Shown here piece after piece: positions 25,234 to 37,200 of a stretch of DNA of 64,000 bases. Position 1 is the first letter of the stretch. Each line of letters begins with the position of its first letter. Both the position numbers and the translations under genes were made by a program. The stretch is from Cyclospora cayetanensis. Lineage: Eukaryota > Apicomplexa > Conoidasida > Eucoccidiorida > Eimeriidae. The notes under the pieces were generated by a model that worked only from the letters and a program-made list of their open reading frames with translations, was not told the origin of the DNA and did no database searches. The stretch is from the NCBI RefSeq assembly GCF_002999335.1, contig NW_020312763.1:1-64000 (forward strand), written 5' to 3'.

Positions 25234-28200
25234 GTAAGTCACACTGCATATTTAGTGCCTTATTCCTCCAAGACATCATTTAGATGCGAAATAGGATCTG
25301 TTGGACGCCTATGAGCTTGGGACATATGCTGGTTACTCCTCTAGGGGATTATGATGCACTGCTGCGTATGGGGTATTTCAACACAAATGCAGATGGACCG
25401 TCGGCTGTTCGTAATATGGGCCCAAATTGTCAGGATGCAAAGTCTACTTTGCCAAATCTCCTGCACACTTGTCAAATTGCATGCACGATGCTTTGGGACG
25501 AAAAGAAGGAAGATTACGTAACTTGCCTGGACCCGATGGAATGCTTTACTGCGGACTTCTCGACACCCTCAACCCTGGTTTCTGTTTTGAACAACGACGT
25601 GGAATTCCTGTTGGCCCAGAATCTATCAACAAATTGCTCTTACGGTAATACTCCACTAAGGTCCTCTTAAGCGGACTCAAAAACGGTCCATTGAGGGCGG
25701 AGGGCATACGCGTTGTAGCCTTATTAACAAAAGTAGTCTATCCCACAAGGAAGACAAAATTACGCTTTTTTTGTGCGTCTGGAACTTCACTCCTCAGCTA
25801 CAAGGCCATCTTCCTCCCGAGTGGACCAGTACAGTAAGCTTGATTGTGGCGTATGCTCAGTTGGACTCAAAGTCCTTCAGAACTTTCTACACTTGTGTAG
25901 TCGTCTGTGTGGCTGGATTGTTGGTATTTATGCAAGTACTGTTGCTCAATTCTACAGAATTTGAGAATGTTATCACGTGGAGCGATACCGTAAGCGGCAG
26001 TATATGGAGTACTGAGGAGGCGTGCGGCAAGCACAACATCCAGGTTGTGCAACTCCTCTTCAGCGATGAATCCATTTTTAACGGGAAGTCGACGGAAACA
26101 GAGGCATGCAAAACGCAAGACGTCACAGACTTAATGGTTTCTTTCTGTGGAGAGCAAGTAACTTCAACGTCAGGGGCATGCAAGGTATCGATGCTTGCTT
26201 TTACCAACGCGAGTTCCTCAACCTTGTGCCCAGCAGCTCCCAATCCATCGATGTTAATGCGCTTCAATTGCGATGCAAGTAAGGTCGATTCCACTTAATA
26301 TGCGCTCTACTGATAAGTATAACACATCGGGATATCTAAGCCATGAATTGAGAATTGAGGTTGTGTCCCTACCCGCAGCATATGAAGAGTCATCCTGTCT
26401 CGCTTTACATCCAGCTCAAGGTAGCTTCGCGACCACAGGTAATTGCAACGTTATTCGATCACCCTGATTCCCCAAAGTGCATCGCTTTGTGAAGTGCTTG
26501 TTCGCCTAACTGCACAGCGAATCACATGCTGCGGCTAGCTCAGCGCTTGCTTAAGCACATGAAATTTAGTCTTATAGCTCGAGTCGCATGACTCCTGCAA
26601 GTTGGTATGAATTTGCGTAGGCTCATGCAGCTGTCCTAGTGGCCGAGAGCAATGCAGTCTTGAGGTAGCAATTGTGGATACTAATTGGCGAAAGGGGCTG
26701 CCAGCTGGTCGAACGATACTGCTTTCCAACCCCATTACGTGAGCAGAAACTTTCAGAAAGAACACGTACCACGACTTCGCGTTTTCTTTCCTGTAGACCT
26801 ACAAGTTAATTGCCTCAACACAGTCTGCGGGAAGAACAGATGGTTGTAAGGCGACGAAATGACTTGTGATGCTCAACGTCACCTGTATTTCTCATGTTAG
26901 TATATTCACTGTTCTGAGGCCAGGTACAAAACAAGCGAGCAAAAATTTTCACTGGATTTTGACTTGGTGGTCGACTGCAGCTCCACCGATACATATATTC
27001 TCTGCCAAGGCAAGCTAAGTGAAGGTCGCTCCTCTCCGCCAGCTTGGCATATCAGAAGCATGATATGTTTCGTGCTGAGAGAGGCAGGAGCGGGCTCGTC
27101 CTTGAGACGCGTGTGTGCCCACCGCACCCGTTAGATTTGAGCAAACCTTACGACACATATGCGCAATATCAACGATTGCCACCAGAATGCGTGCTGGCTG
27201 TGCAGCGGAAGTGCCAAACACCGACGACAACGGCCCTCAATGTACGGAACTCGCAAACCCAGATCCAGAAACACTGGAAGGCGTTGTCTGCAAGAGCATT
27301 TGCCTTCAGTTATGGGAAAGCTTTAAAGATGAGTCATTGGCATCTTCGTCTCCGTATGAAGCATTCATGACACTCAAGAACAACTGGCATGCTGAAAACT
27401 TATGGGCTCTTCCGATGAATATTAATAACATCGCCGTGGACTGCACATACGGTAGGCCCACATCATTAGCGAAAACAACCTACAACAAAAGGCTTTTCAC
27501 CACGGTGGCACCATACCTGACCTTGAAGCTACGTTGTGTGCGCAGAGAAGCGGCCATATTTTTCTCCCGTTCCACAGTACCGTAAGTGGTCGCAGTGCTG
27601 TAACACGTGTATGATTGTTGAAAGCAGAAATCTTTGCACACCTCGAACGTTCACACTTCATCGGCTTCCTTGGGCTTTAATTTCTATATAACGTAGACAG
27701 TCTGAGAGACTCCACCAAAGGCATGCCTAGTAGAGTCTTAATGCTCATTTGCAGCACCTATTTGCTTTGTGTTTCGACCCTCAGAACGACAAACTACGTT
27801 CGCCAAAGAGGGTACAAAATTTTCCTTGTACAACCCATGCCCTGATACGTACACCACGGAGATCGTGGCCGCCGTTTATGGCTGCGAATCGGTAAGGCCC
27901 TGCCACTAATAAGGATATTGTGGTTCCTTTAACCTATGAGCATTTTTTGCTGGCAGTGTCGCAAGTGTACTAGTGTGTGCACAGTCTTAATGTTTTTGAA
28001 TATTATTCACAGTCACCCAGGGTCGCTTCTTTGTTCCGGGTAGCATCTCCTGTTAGCTCTGGGTGAGATGTAAATTGAAAATAACATTATCCGCCGCTGC
28101 ACTGGCCTGCATGCATAAAATGGACCCAAAGAGCATGCAAAAGCATAGCGGCTTCAGCTCTCTCTAGACACTCTGACCTGCTGGAGGGCATCAATCAGAC

Positions 28201-31200
28201 CGCAATTCCCTTGCAGGCTACTGTACCCCATTATTATTTTTCAGGTGCTCCTCAGCCAGGGGAAAAAAGCTGCCTGCGAAGTAAAGGATGTCACAGCGGT
28301 GCTGAATTCAGTATGCTCCTCCTTGAATACTGAAGATGCGAGTTGCACTATTGCTGAGGACCTGCTACCGTCGAAGACGGAGTTGTGTCCTTCCTGCGAT
28401 ACCTTTACTATGATGGCGTATTACAACTGCCGGATAAGTAAGTTTAAAGGCTAGCAGACCCGTTATGCCTCCTGTGATACGCCTATTTTAAAGTTCCTGG
28501 TATTACGCTTAGCAGCCTATAATATTAAACGTAGTCATGGGCCCTTGGTATTGGTTCTGATAAACACTCTTATGCAGAACGTTTTGCGTGCTTTCAGGCG
28601 AAAATACATTGGCAGGGTATGATATTTTTACGCATTCGTCTTCTGGCAGCTTAACTTACTCTGGCGACATCCCTTCCTGTGGATGTGTCGATGGGTCAAC
28701 GCCAGCCACCGAAGAGGAGGTCGTTGTGAGTTGGCATGCATCTGGCTCTAAGAAAATAAGCGTGCACTTTTAGGCTTAAGCACGCTCACGACTACCAGGA
28801 GCTATTTGACTGCCTTTCGCTCTTTTAGGCTAAATCATCCTGGAAGGCGTACCTTACTCCGCCAGCAACAGTACGCCTGGGTGGAGCTCGTAGCCTTTTT
28901 GTCGACAAAAATGGCAAGCTGGAATTCTCGATTTGGGCCCCCTCTTCGGATACAGACTGTTTGGACGACGATGTACAAGTTTTCTGCAAGCGTAAGACTG
29001 CTGCATGAATTCTAAGGGGAGTATCCAATGCGTGCTACCAGGACAGTCGGTAACAGTGCGGAGCAGATCCCAGTTGTAGCTAACCATTGAGCTCCCTGTT
29101 CTCTATGCCCTGAACAGGACCTTCCCAGACAGCTTCAGATGAAGGCATGATGAATCCTAGTGAGGTCAAGGGGCTTAAAAGCCTACACTGTTGGGTTCTT
29201 GGCTAAAATGAGTTATGGGTTAATCAGGTCTGGGTGTACACCCTTCAGGCAGGATGATTGACGGGGCATTTACTTGTATACTAATGCTTGGTACTGTTCT
29301 GACGGGTAACTCCCGGAAATACACATGCGAGAAAAAGCTCCTCTTGGCTATACTATCATCCACATGAAAATGAGTATTTTACGCGGCCGACTGTGTTAGA
29401 TTGTGCCCGCCTGCGCCATCAGCACCGCTCTGTGAAGAAGCTTACTCGACAAAAGTTTCCAGCGGCACTTTTCAGCATGAGCTATGCCGGGAGTATTGTG
29501 CTCATTTGCTAAAGGTGCGTACGCTGCTGTACAAAGCTTTTGCTCAAGAGATGAATAGACATAACGTGAGAGTCGTGGCTTTGGGTTTGTCAGTCGTGAA
29601 GCCTCCTCAAATGGCGAACACAGTTAGTGACAAAACGTCGACATCAGCGCGTGCGATGCTATTCAAACCCACAGAGGGCAATGTGTTTGCTGCTTGCTGC
29701 ATTGGCAGAATACATGCGCATCGGCAGAAAACAAGTGGGCTTGTGTTTTTGAGAATTCAACCAACTGCTACATCCCCAACTCCACGCGCACAACTTGTGC
29801 TATACGAGCGGTGTCTGCTGAGTATAATCCCAGCTTTAATAGCTGTGGATGCGAGAACGACCCCACTATGGAACCATGTACTGAAAGTGAAGTTAAAATG
29901 CTGTCCGTCGACTGGACTAGCGATTTTATGGAGCACTACCAAGGAAAAGAAGGCTTGTTGCTGCTGAGGAACATGAGGGTTATGGATGGCACAGGGTCAA
30001 TCTATACGGATTTCGGGGTTTCCCAAAATCTAGCCTGTACTCGTGCCTCAAAGTACAAAGGCATATTTTGTCGAGGTAACGAAATCGGCAGGCAATGCAC
30101 CAATTGCACCTCTCCACCCGTTGGTCCAAAGGTGACTAGGCGAGTTAATAGTGCTCCGCGAAAACACATCAATGCTCTTAATACTGGCAGTTTTGCATTT
30201 TGGTCGTTCCTTGCAGTGAACAGTGAGGCTGACTCCGTGGATCGAGCAGGTGTGCCGCACATGCTCTGCTTTCTTCAAAACACCCGCTCAACCTTCTAAG
30301 AGCTTCTGGGTTTTTGCTACTCATTATGTTCACCCATTGCAAGCCGCAGTACTCTTGCCAGAACGAAAACTTTGCATGAACTTCCTGCTGGGTGCGGTGT
30401 GCTATATTTTGCAGAACTAGAGCCTAATTGTGATGGCGCGGTTTCCACCGATTTAAGTAATGTATCCGATTATCAGTGCGCGTATTCATGCTACAAAATA
30501 TATAATCAGTGTCGAGAGCAGAATGACACAAGCATCGCATCGTGCTACTCGACGGCACAGAAGGACGACCCGACCTTACGGCAATGCAGTGTTCCGTTGG
30601 GTAAGTACGAACACGGCCAGTCTGCTGTAAGTGCCTATGCTGCTGCCTTGATTTGAAGAAATCATGGACACGCCCCTTTGTTGTTTCCAAACAGGCTGCC
30701 GTTGGCCGTTAATGTATCGAGAATCGCAAAGCCAGCATGTGTACTAGTCTACCTCAGGAGTGCTTTTGTGTGCAGTGCAGGAAGACCTTATCGAGGGTGG
30801 TAGGAAGAATGCTAGCGTCTCACCACTTGCTGCCAATATTCGTGCAAGCACTTCTTGTTACAGGAAAGGCACTGAGCAAATCGATTGGACAATCGCTATC
30901 TACGTCCTCAGTCCCGCTGAGGATGCGCTTCGGCATCAAAGTCTGTTTTAGGGTGTAGTGCGTGATGGGTTTATCGCAGAATCGAATATGCTCACCGGAG
31001 TGGTTGCGATAACGACGGAGTGGATAAAAGTGGCTTTCCCGTCTTTGGTTTTTCCTAACCCAGTGGTATTGACAGGTTAGAGCTTCGAGATCACCACTAT
31101 TAGGCTTCCGGGAGCTCAAAAGCACCTTCCGCTATGTCTCTTTATCGGATGACGAGGACCGATGCCGTGCCTCTGCCTAGAGTGCAGGGCGTCCTTAAAC

Positions 31201-34200
31201 AAGCGCTACTGCCTTTTCTTTCCGTTGATTTAGGTCTTATGGAGCCCCTCGATACCTTTGGGCAAGTGCAAATCACCGACGTGTCAGCCACTGGATTTAG
31301 TATTCGCTTAGCATTGGACTATTGCAGGATTGGTAAGTATTCAGGCTGAGCCCCAGTTGCAGTGTGCGCACAGGAGGACCACTAATTGCAGTTACTGGCC
31401 ATGAGGGTAGCACATCGTGTGCTAGTTTAAACCCTGTGGCGATACAGTGTTCGTCGCTCTGTGCACGTTCAGGCTATGCAGCTGCATATGCGAAGGCGAG
31501 CTGGCTTGCCGTATCAGAGGAGCGCTACGCGGTCTCGGGTTCCGGGACGCCATTTCGTGTGGGAACAATGGATATCACTATTGACAAAGATATGGATATT
31601 CTGCCTTTGATTCAAGTGCATTCCTCTAAGGTAGGCTGGATACAAGGAGTACAGGCCACTATGGCTGAAAGAGCGGCTTAAAAGCTTCCTAACAACAGCG
31701 ATAGGTCCTATCGGGAATGCAGCTGCCGGACTTTCACATGGTTGCTTCTTACTTGTCTAATGATTCTTCGCAGCCTCTATTACTGACGCAAATCCAAAAC
31801 ATTGCGAGCGACCTGCCGCCTACTGATATTCCATTCGTTACGATATCCCGCCTCGATGCCACTTTAGCAACCATCAGCGTTCATACCACATCTACAGCGG
31901 CGCAACAGAAGAAATTCACAGTCGGCTATCTTTACATGGACCAAATTGAAAGTACCGAGTGCTCCACCGGCTGCAAAACAAATAATCTGGCGTTAGAGGT
32001 GGGAGTTGCATGTACGAGGTTTCCCTATTCATCGCCTGCAAACTTGCCAATCCCCCGCTCCGTAAAAATTGAATGGCCTTTCTTTGAGGTGAGAAAGCAC
32101 GCTATGTGTAGTCGCTGTACGCCTTTGTCTTGCGGTGTGCTCACAGACGAAATCAGCTACACTTAACAAAAAAAAAAAATCCCCCGTATCGTATTCTGCA
32201 GAGAACTTTTCTCAAGCACCGTTGATGTTCGGTTCGATAGTGCCAACGAAAACAGATGGGAAAAAACGAATGCTTGCGCAAACTGGCTCTCAAGATGGCT
32301 CGACTAAGGCCCAGTGGACTCCCAAGGCTTTCGTTGTAACAAATGATATCTGCTCAGAGTTTGTGTTTCAAGAGGTACCATCTGGTTCTTCTACGCTAAG
32401 AATGGTTGCTCTTCACGTTCAATCGCGTGAGACACAGATTCGAATAGCCTTCTCCACCGGGAAAGTCAGGCGACAACCACGAGAAACCTATTGATAATGG
32501 CATTTCTATTGCATATAATCGTTTCTAAAAGCTTTCCCTATTCGACTGCATGTTCTTTTGTGCTCTGTGCTTGCCTCCAAATGGTACTCAGCATCACTTG
32601 CAGACAATGGAGAAGCCATACCTGGTACTGCAACATGCCTTGTAGATCGTTTAGACCTTTGCCCCTATACAATATTGCCTGCTATTCGACGTCTTCTATA
32701 AGAGCGCGGTTACCTGGCAGGGAAATAGCCCGGTAGCAGAATGTGAACAACGTGAGATAGTGTGCCTGCTGAGCTGCTCAGATATCACTCCGAATTGCAC
32801 CGAAGCCAAGCCCAAGAACGTAAGTTACGACCCTAGCGTTAAGGATTGCATGCGTGCTAGGCCTGTTGTATCATCTGTTAAGTGCTTCAATTGTGCTGAA
32901 AGCTCGAGCTGTTTTTGTACCTCCATCAAGCCTTCGCAACTTTCCAGTGCGCAGCATCACTGAGCTATGTGTATATGACACCACTTGGCTTTCCTTGTGG
33001 GTAATGATGCATGGCATAATGCTCTTCAGACTGCGGCCCATGATGTAGACTGCGTCAAGGAATGCAGCTCCTTATCTGCCTTGTGCCCACCACCCAATTC
33101 GTGGGATTGTTTTGTAGCTGCGGCTTCTGAAAAGCTCAAGGCCGACTGCTACATCGAATCATGTAGGCGACCCTTCCAGTGCTGGAAGAATTAGAGACCT
33201 CACGGGCGAAAAAGTACCCAAGGATCTTGTTGTAAGGATTAGCTAGGGAAATTAAAAATTCTACAGAGCACTTCTGTGCGTGTGCGCTTATGTTTGACAT
33301 GGGCATATGACAGACATTGATACTGGGCAGACCGTCACAACTTCGACTACTGTCCCTCCAATTGGAGGTAAGAGTTCTTGTCCGTTGCACTGTGAGCCTC
33401 CAACCCAGCAAGCCTTATAAAGTCGGCCAGGTCGGCGACTTTTGGTACTGTTGAGTGGCTTTTGTGTCAAATGCTATTTACGCAGATACCGTTCAGTGCA
33501 GAGTGGTCAACATGGAAGACGATGAATACTTCGCGGACGCAGGCTGGGATGTCAACGCCATGAGCTGTTTGTGCCCCCAAGGGTTCAGCCCCTGCACGCA
33601 GCAACAGGTTGAGCAAGATCGATCTTACTGGATTGAGGATGTGACACCATGGAGTCAGCCAAAACGCTGCTTCCCTGTTCCCGCACATAACGGCGCTTCA
33701 GCCTCCATAACAGTTCAAAAAGCTCAATGTTTGGAATGCAAAGCTCTACCCTTAAGGCATAGAAATCAGGCAAGGTTTACGTGTGGCCTGTGCATTTGTG
33801 GGTGCAGGCGACATATGCCGACTCTCGTATACAGTACAGCCAGTCGCCTGGGGATTTTTGCAGGTGGCAAACGACTTATGTATGAACTCGTCGAATCTTC
33901 AATGGGGGCAGCGTCAGCTGCCACTCTATTCCTTGAACGATGTGTATCTTGATAGAGGGTATAGAAGTGGCTACAACCAGTGTACGACAGATGTACTTTA
34001 TGTCTTTTGTCCAGGTAAGGCATCCTATGGAGCCGTGGACTTGGAGACATTCCTTTAGCTTTGACGTACTGTCTGACGGGCAATATCTGCACCTTCCTAG
34101 CTTGGCGGGCTTTCCCGTTACCTGTGCGATCATTGCTAGCTTGCGGCAACGGTGTCTGAGCCCGCAGCTGCTTCTCTAACCACCACAACAAGCACAGCGG

Positions 34201-37200
34201 CTCCAGTGTGGGACTGGCCAGAAAACGCAGACTGTTTGCCGGGTTACTGGGCAGACTGGTCTGAGTGCTCCGCTACCTGCCTACCGTCTGAGTAAGGCCT
34301 GAAACTCGCCGTACCCGCTAATTCGGACATGCAGCTTGTTAAAGGCAACCCTCCGACGTAAAGACTGATTAGCAAGGAATAACGATAGAGCAAGCAAGCT
34401 CCATGCATGCCGTCTTCTTTCTCGTTTATTGCCGCTTTGCATCTTGTCAGTTCAAGGGAGTCAACTCCTGTGCGGAGGCGACGAAGGCCCCAACTGCTGC
34501 CCGCCAGAGGCAATGGCACCCCTTGTACACTGGAAGAAACAGTTTCTTGCGCGTCGGACACCCTGCTGCCTTGCGATTCGCTGTGCCTTCACTCGGAGTG
34601 GACGGAGTGGTCCAGCTGCTCAGAGAAACTGCTTGAGTTTGGAGTAGCACCAGTGAAGACATCTTTGAGGGAAAAATTGGTTTCCGCAGAAGCAGGTGAA
34701 GCTTGCGCTGCGCAACATCTGAAGGAATATGACGCCTCGCGCTGTACTGGTAAGTAGGGAAGGAGGTCAAACCACCAGCTGTGTGTTAGCCCCGCGGGAC
34801 AAATAGCACATTTAAAAAGTCACGAACTGGATTTCAGTACACACGCATACCTTTCATGCTGTAGCCGTAGTACGGCTTGATTCACCGTAGGCATGACCAT
34901 GAGAGGAGAGTGGCAGCGCAAAGCACTAGCACTATGCGTGTGGCAATACTTCAGATGGGAATGGCCAGCCTACAAGCTCCCTTCCACAGCCTAGCGCGCT
35001 AGAGCTTGGGAGCAGTGAGATTGTCGATGAGGGAGGCGAAAGTTGGTCCGAATGGTCTTCGTGCGATGCACCGTAAGGCTTGCTCGAGCATTAAGTACTC
35101 CCTGAAAAACTAGATAAGCCAATTGGTTGGGATTTTGAATCGCTGGACTCGTGTAACTAGTACTGTCTAGTTCCATTCATGGCAATGTGCCTACATTGAA
35201 ACTGTGAGATGGGCTGTTCAGGTGCCTTATGAACGGCAGGAAGCCCAGAAGGCACAGGCTGAGCATTAAACCGGGCGCTAATGAAGAGGGCGGGAGAGTT
35301 TACTACAGTAAGCTTGGGCTTTGCTTGCCGTAATGACACACTGCTCTTAATGAACATGCTTACTGGCTTAGATCCATGCGTATAAGAGGTGGTGCGTGCG
35401 TGCGCATTTTTTAAACACGATGATGCGCAGACACCGAAAGCGAAGACTGCCCAGACTCTCTGCAGCCTTGTAGAAATGACCGAGCCCCAAGTAGGTGGAA
35501 TGCTTCCAAAGAGATTCGCGTGCATCGCCGCCTTGCATGTATTACGTGAGCGGATGCGTTTTCCGCGGCACAACCACAAATTTCATCTCATACGGGATTG
35601 TGTCAAAGTTGTTTTTTACAGGCTGCGATGATATTTTCCCCCAGCACGATATTCCAGGAACACGCGAATATTGCCAAGAAAAATGCCGGGAGATCCTGAA
35701 GTCGTGCTCAGATGAATCCAGCCTCAAAGAGCAAACACCACTCCAGTGCTTTCATCAAAACATTGTCCAGCGTCTAACACTCACTGGACAATGCCATTAT
35801 AACCCAGACCTCGATAAAGGTACGCAGAATGGTCAGAAAGTTGAGCAGTTATTCTAACCTTTAGTTTTATGGTGGCATTTGATTTTGTGATCGTTCTATT
35901 CTGTCTGCTTGCAATTTCAGAGATGTTGGCCCCAGTGTGCTTCCCAAGTTTAACTCGGATGAACGATGATGACTCATCGGAATTCCGGTTCTTAGACCCC
36001 AACAGCCCGTCCGCACAATGCTTGTGCCTTGAGAAGGACGCTGTCCCATGCACCGCCGCAGAAGTGTTTGAATCGCGAGAATATGCTTTTCCCTCTTCGG
36101 ATATTTCTTCATGCCCTTTACAAGATTCTGCCGGAGCGATGTTTGGCCCGTGGGGGTCTGGCTCTGCCGATTCAAAGTTGTATTTTGCCGCAGCAGACTC
36201 AAGCAAAATATTCTGTCCCCTGAGCAACAGTAAAAACCAAGAGCAGAAGTCAGATAATGCAACGTACTCCAAATTTGCAACTCCTGCCGAGATGAACGAC
36301 TACTGTGCAAATGGGTTGGACGCGCAGTACCAGTACTCAAGCAGCACTCCATGTATGTTCGCCGACTCACCACGCATGATACTGCTCCAAAACACAGCTT
36401 GGATGTTTAATGTAGTACTATCGACACCGCCAGGCTACCTTACGTGCATCGTGTTGCGATTTGAGGGCTGTGCTTGCAGACGACATTGATCTTGACTGCG
36501 ATGCCGTGGTGCCCCGAGATGCAACTGCGAGCCTTGAAGATTGTCAATCAAAGTGCCGTCAGATTCAGGAGGATTGCGAAATTTCCACAGTAAACTTTTT
36601 GTCATGCGTCGCTACAAAGCGCCGAATCACCAAATTTGACGTGGGGTGTGCAACTAAAGGAAAGCGTCTCGCCGGCAGAGGATTTGTGTTTTGCAAAGCT
36701 AAGCAAAAAGACTGCATATATTCGGAATGGGGAGCGTGGTCAGAATGCAGTGCCACCTGCCGCAGTGGCCCAGGAGGAATGGCCGGAAGCGTCAGACTCC
36801 GCACTCGGCAAATTGTGGCACCCAGCACTGGTGGAGGAGAGCAATGCAGGTTTCTCACCCACAAAAGTACGCGTTACGGATATGTTTTTGAGTCTTATAT
36901 CGTTCCTGTGCGATATACCACTTACTGTGGCCCACTATGTACCGCCAAACTTTGTTTTGACTGTTTGACATGCATCGCAGCGAGTTCCTCAACCACTGAT
37001 ACAGGGACCGTGGAATTGGAGATTTGTACCTTCCAAAAACTATGCGGTGCGCGTTGCAGCATTACATTCTGTTTGCGTATTTATTCCACCGTAAACTAGT
37101 ACTCGGTGCAAGAGAACGCTCAGTCTTTTGTTTGAGCGTTCGCACTACGCTAGGGCGGCCTAGAGTGAAGCACATAAGTAGGTGATGCATGACAACTTGT

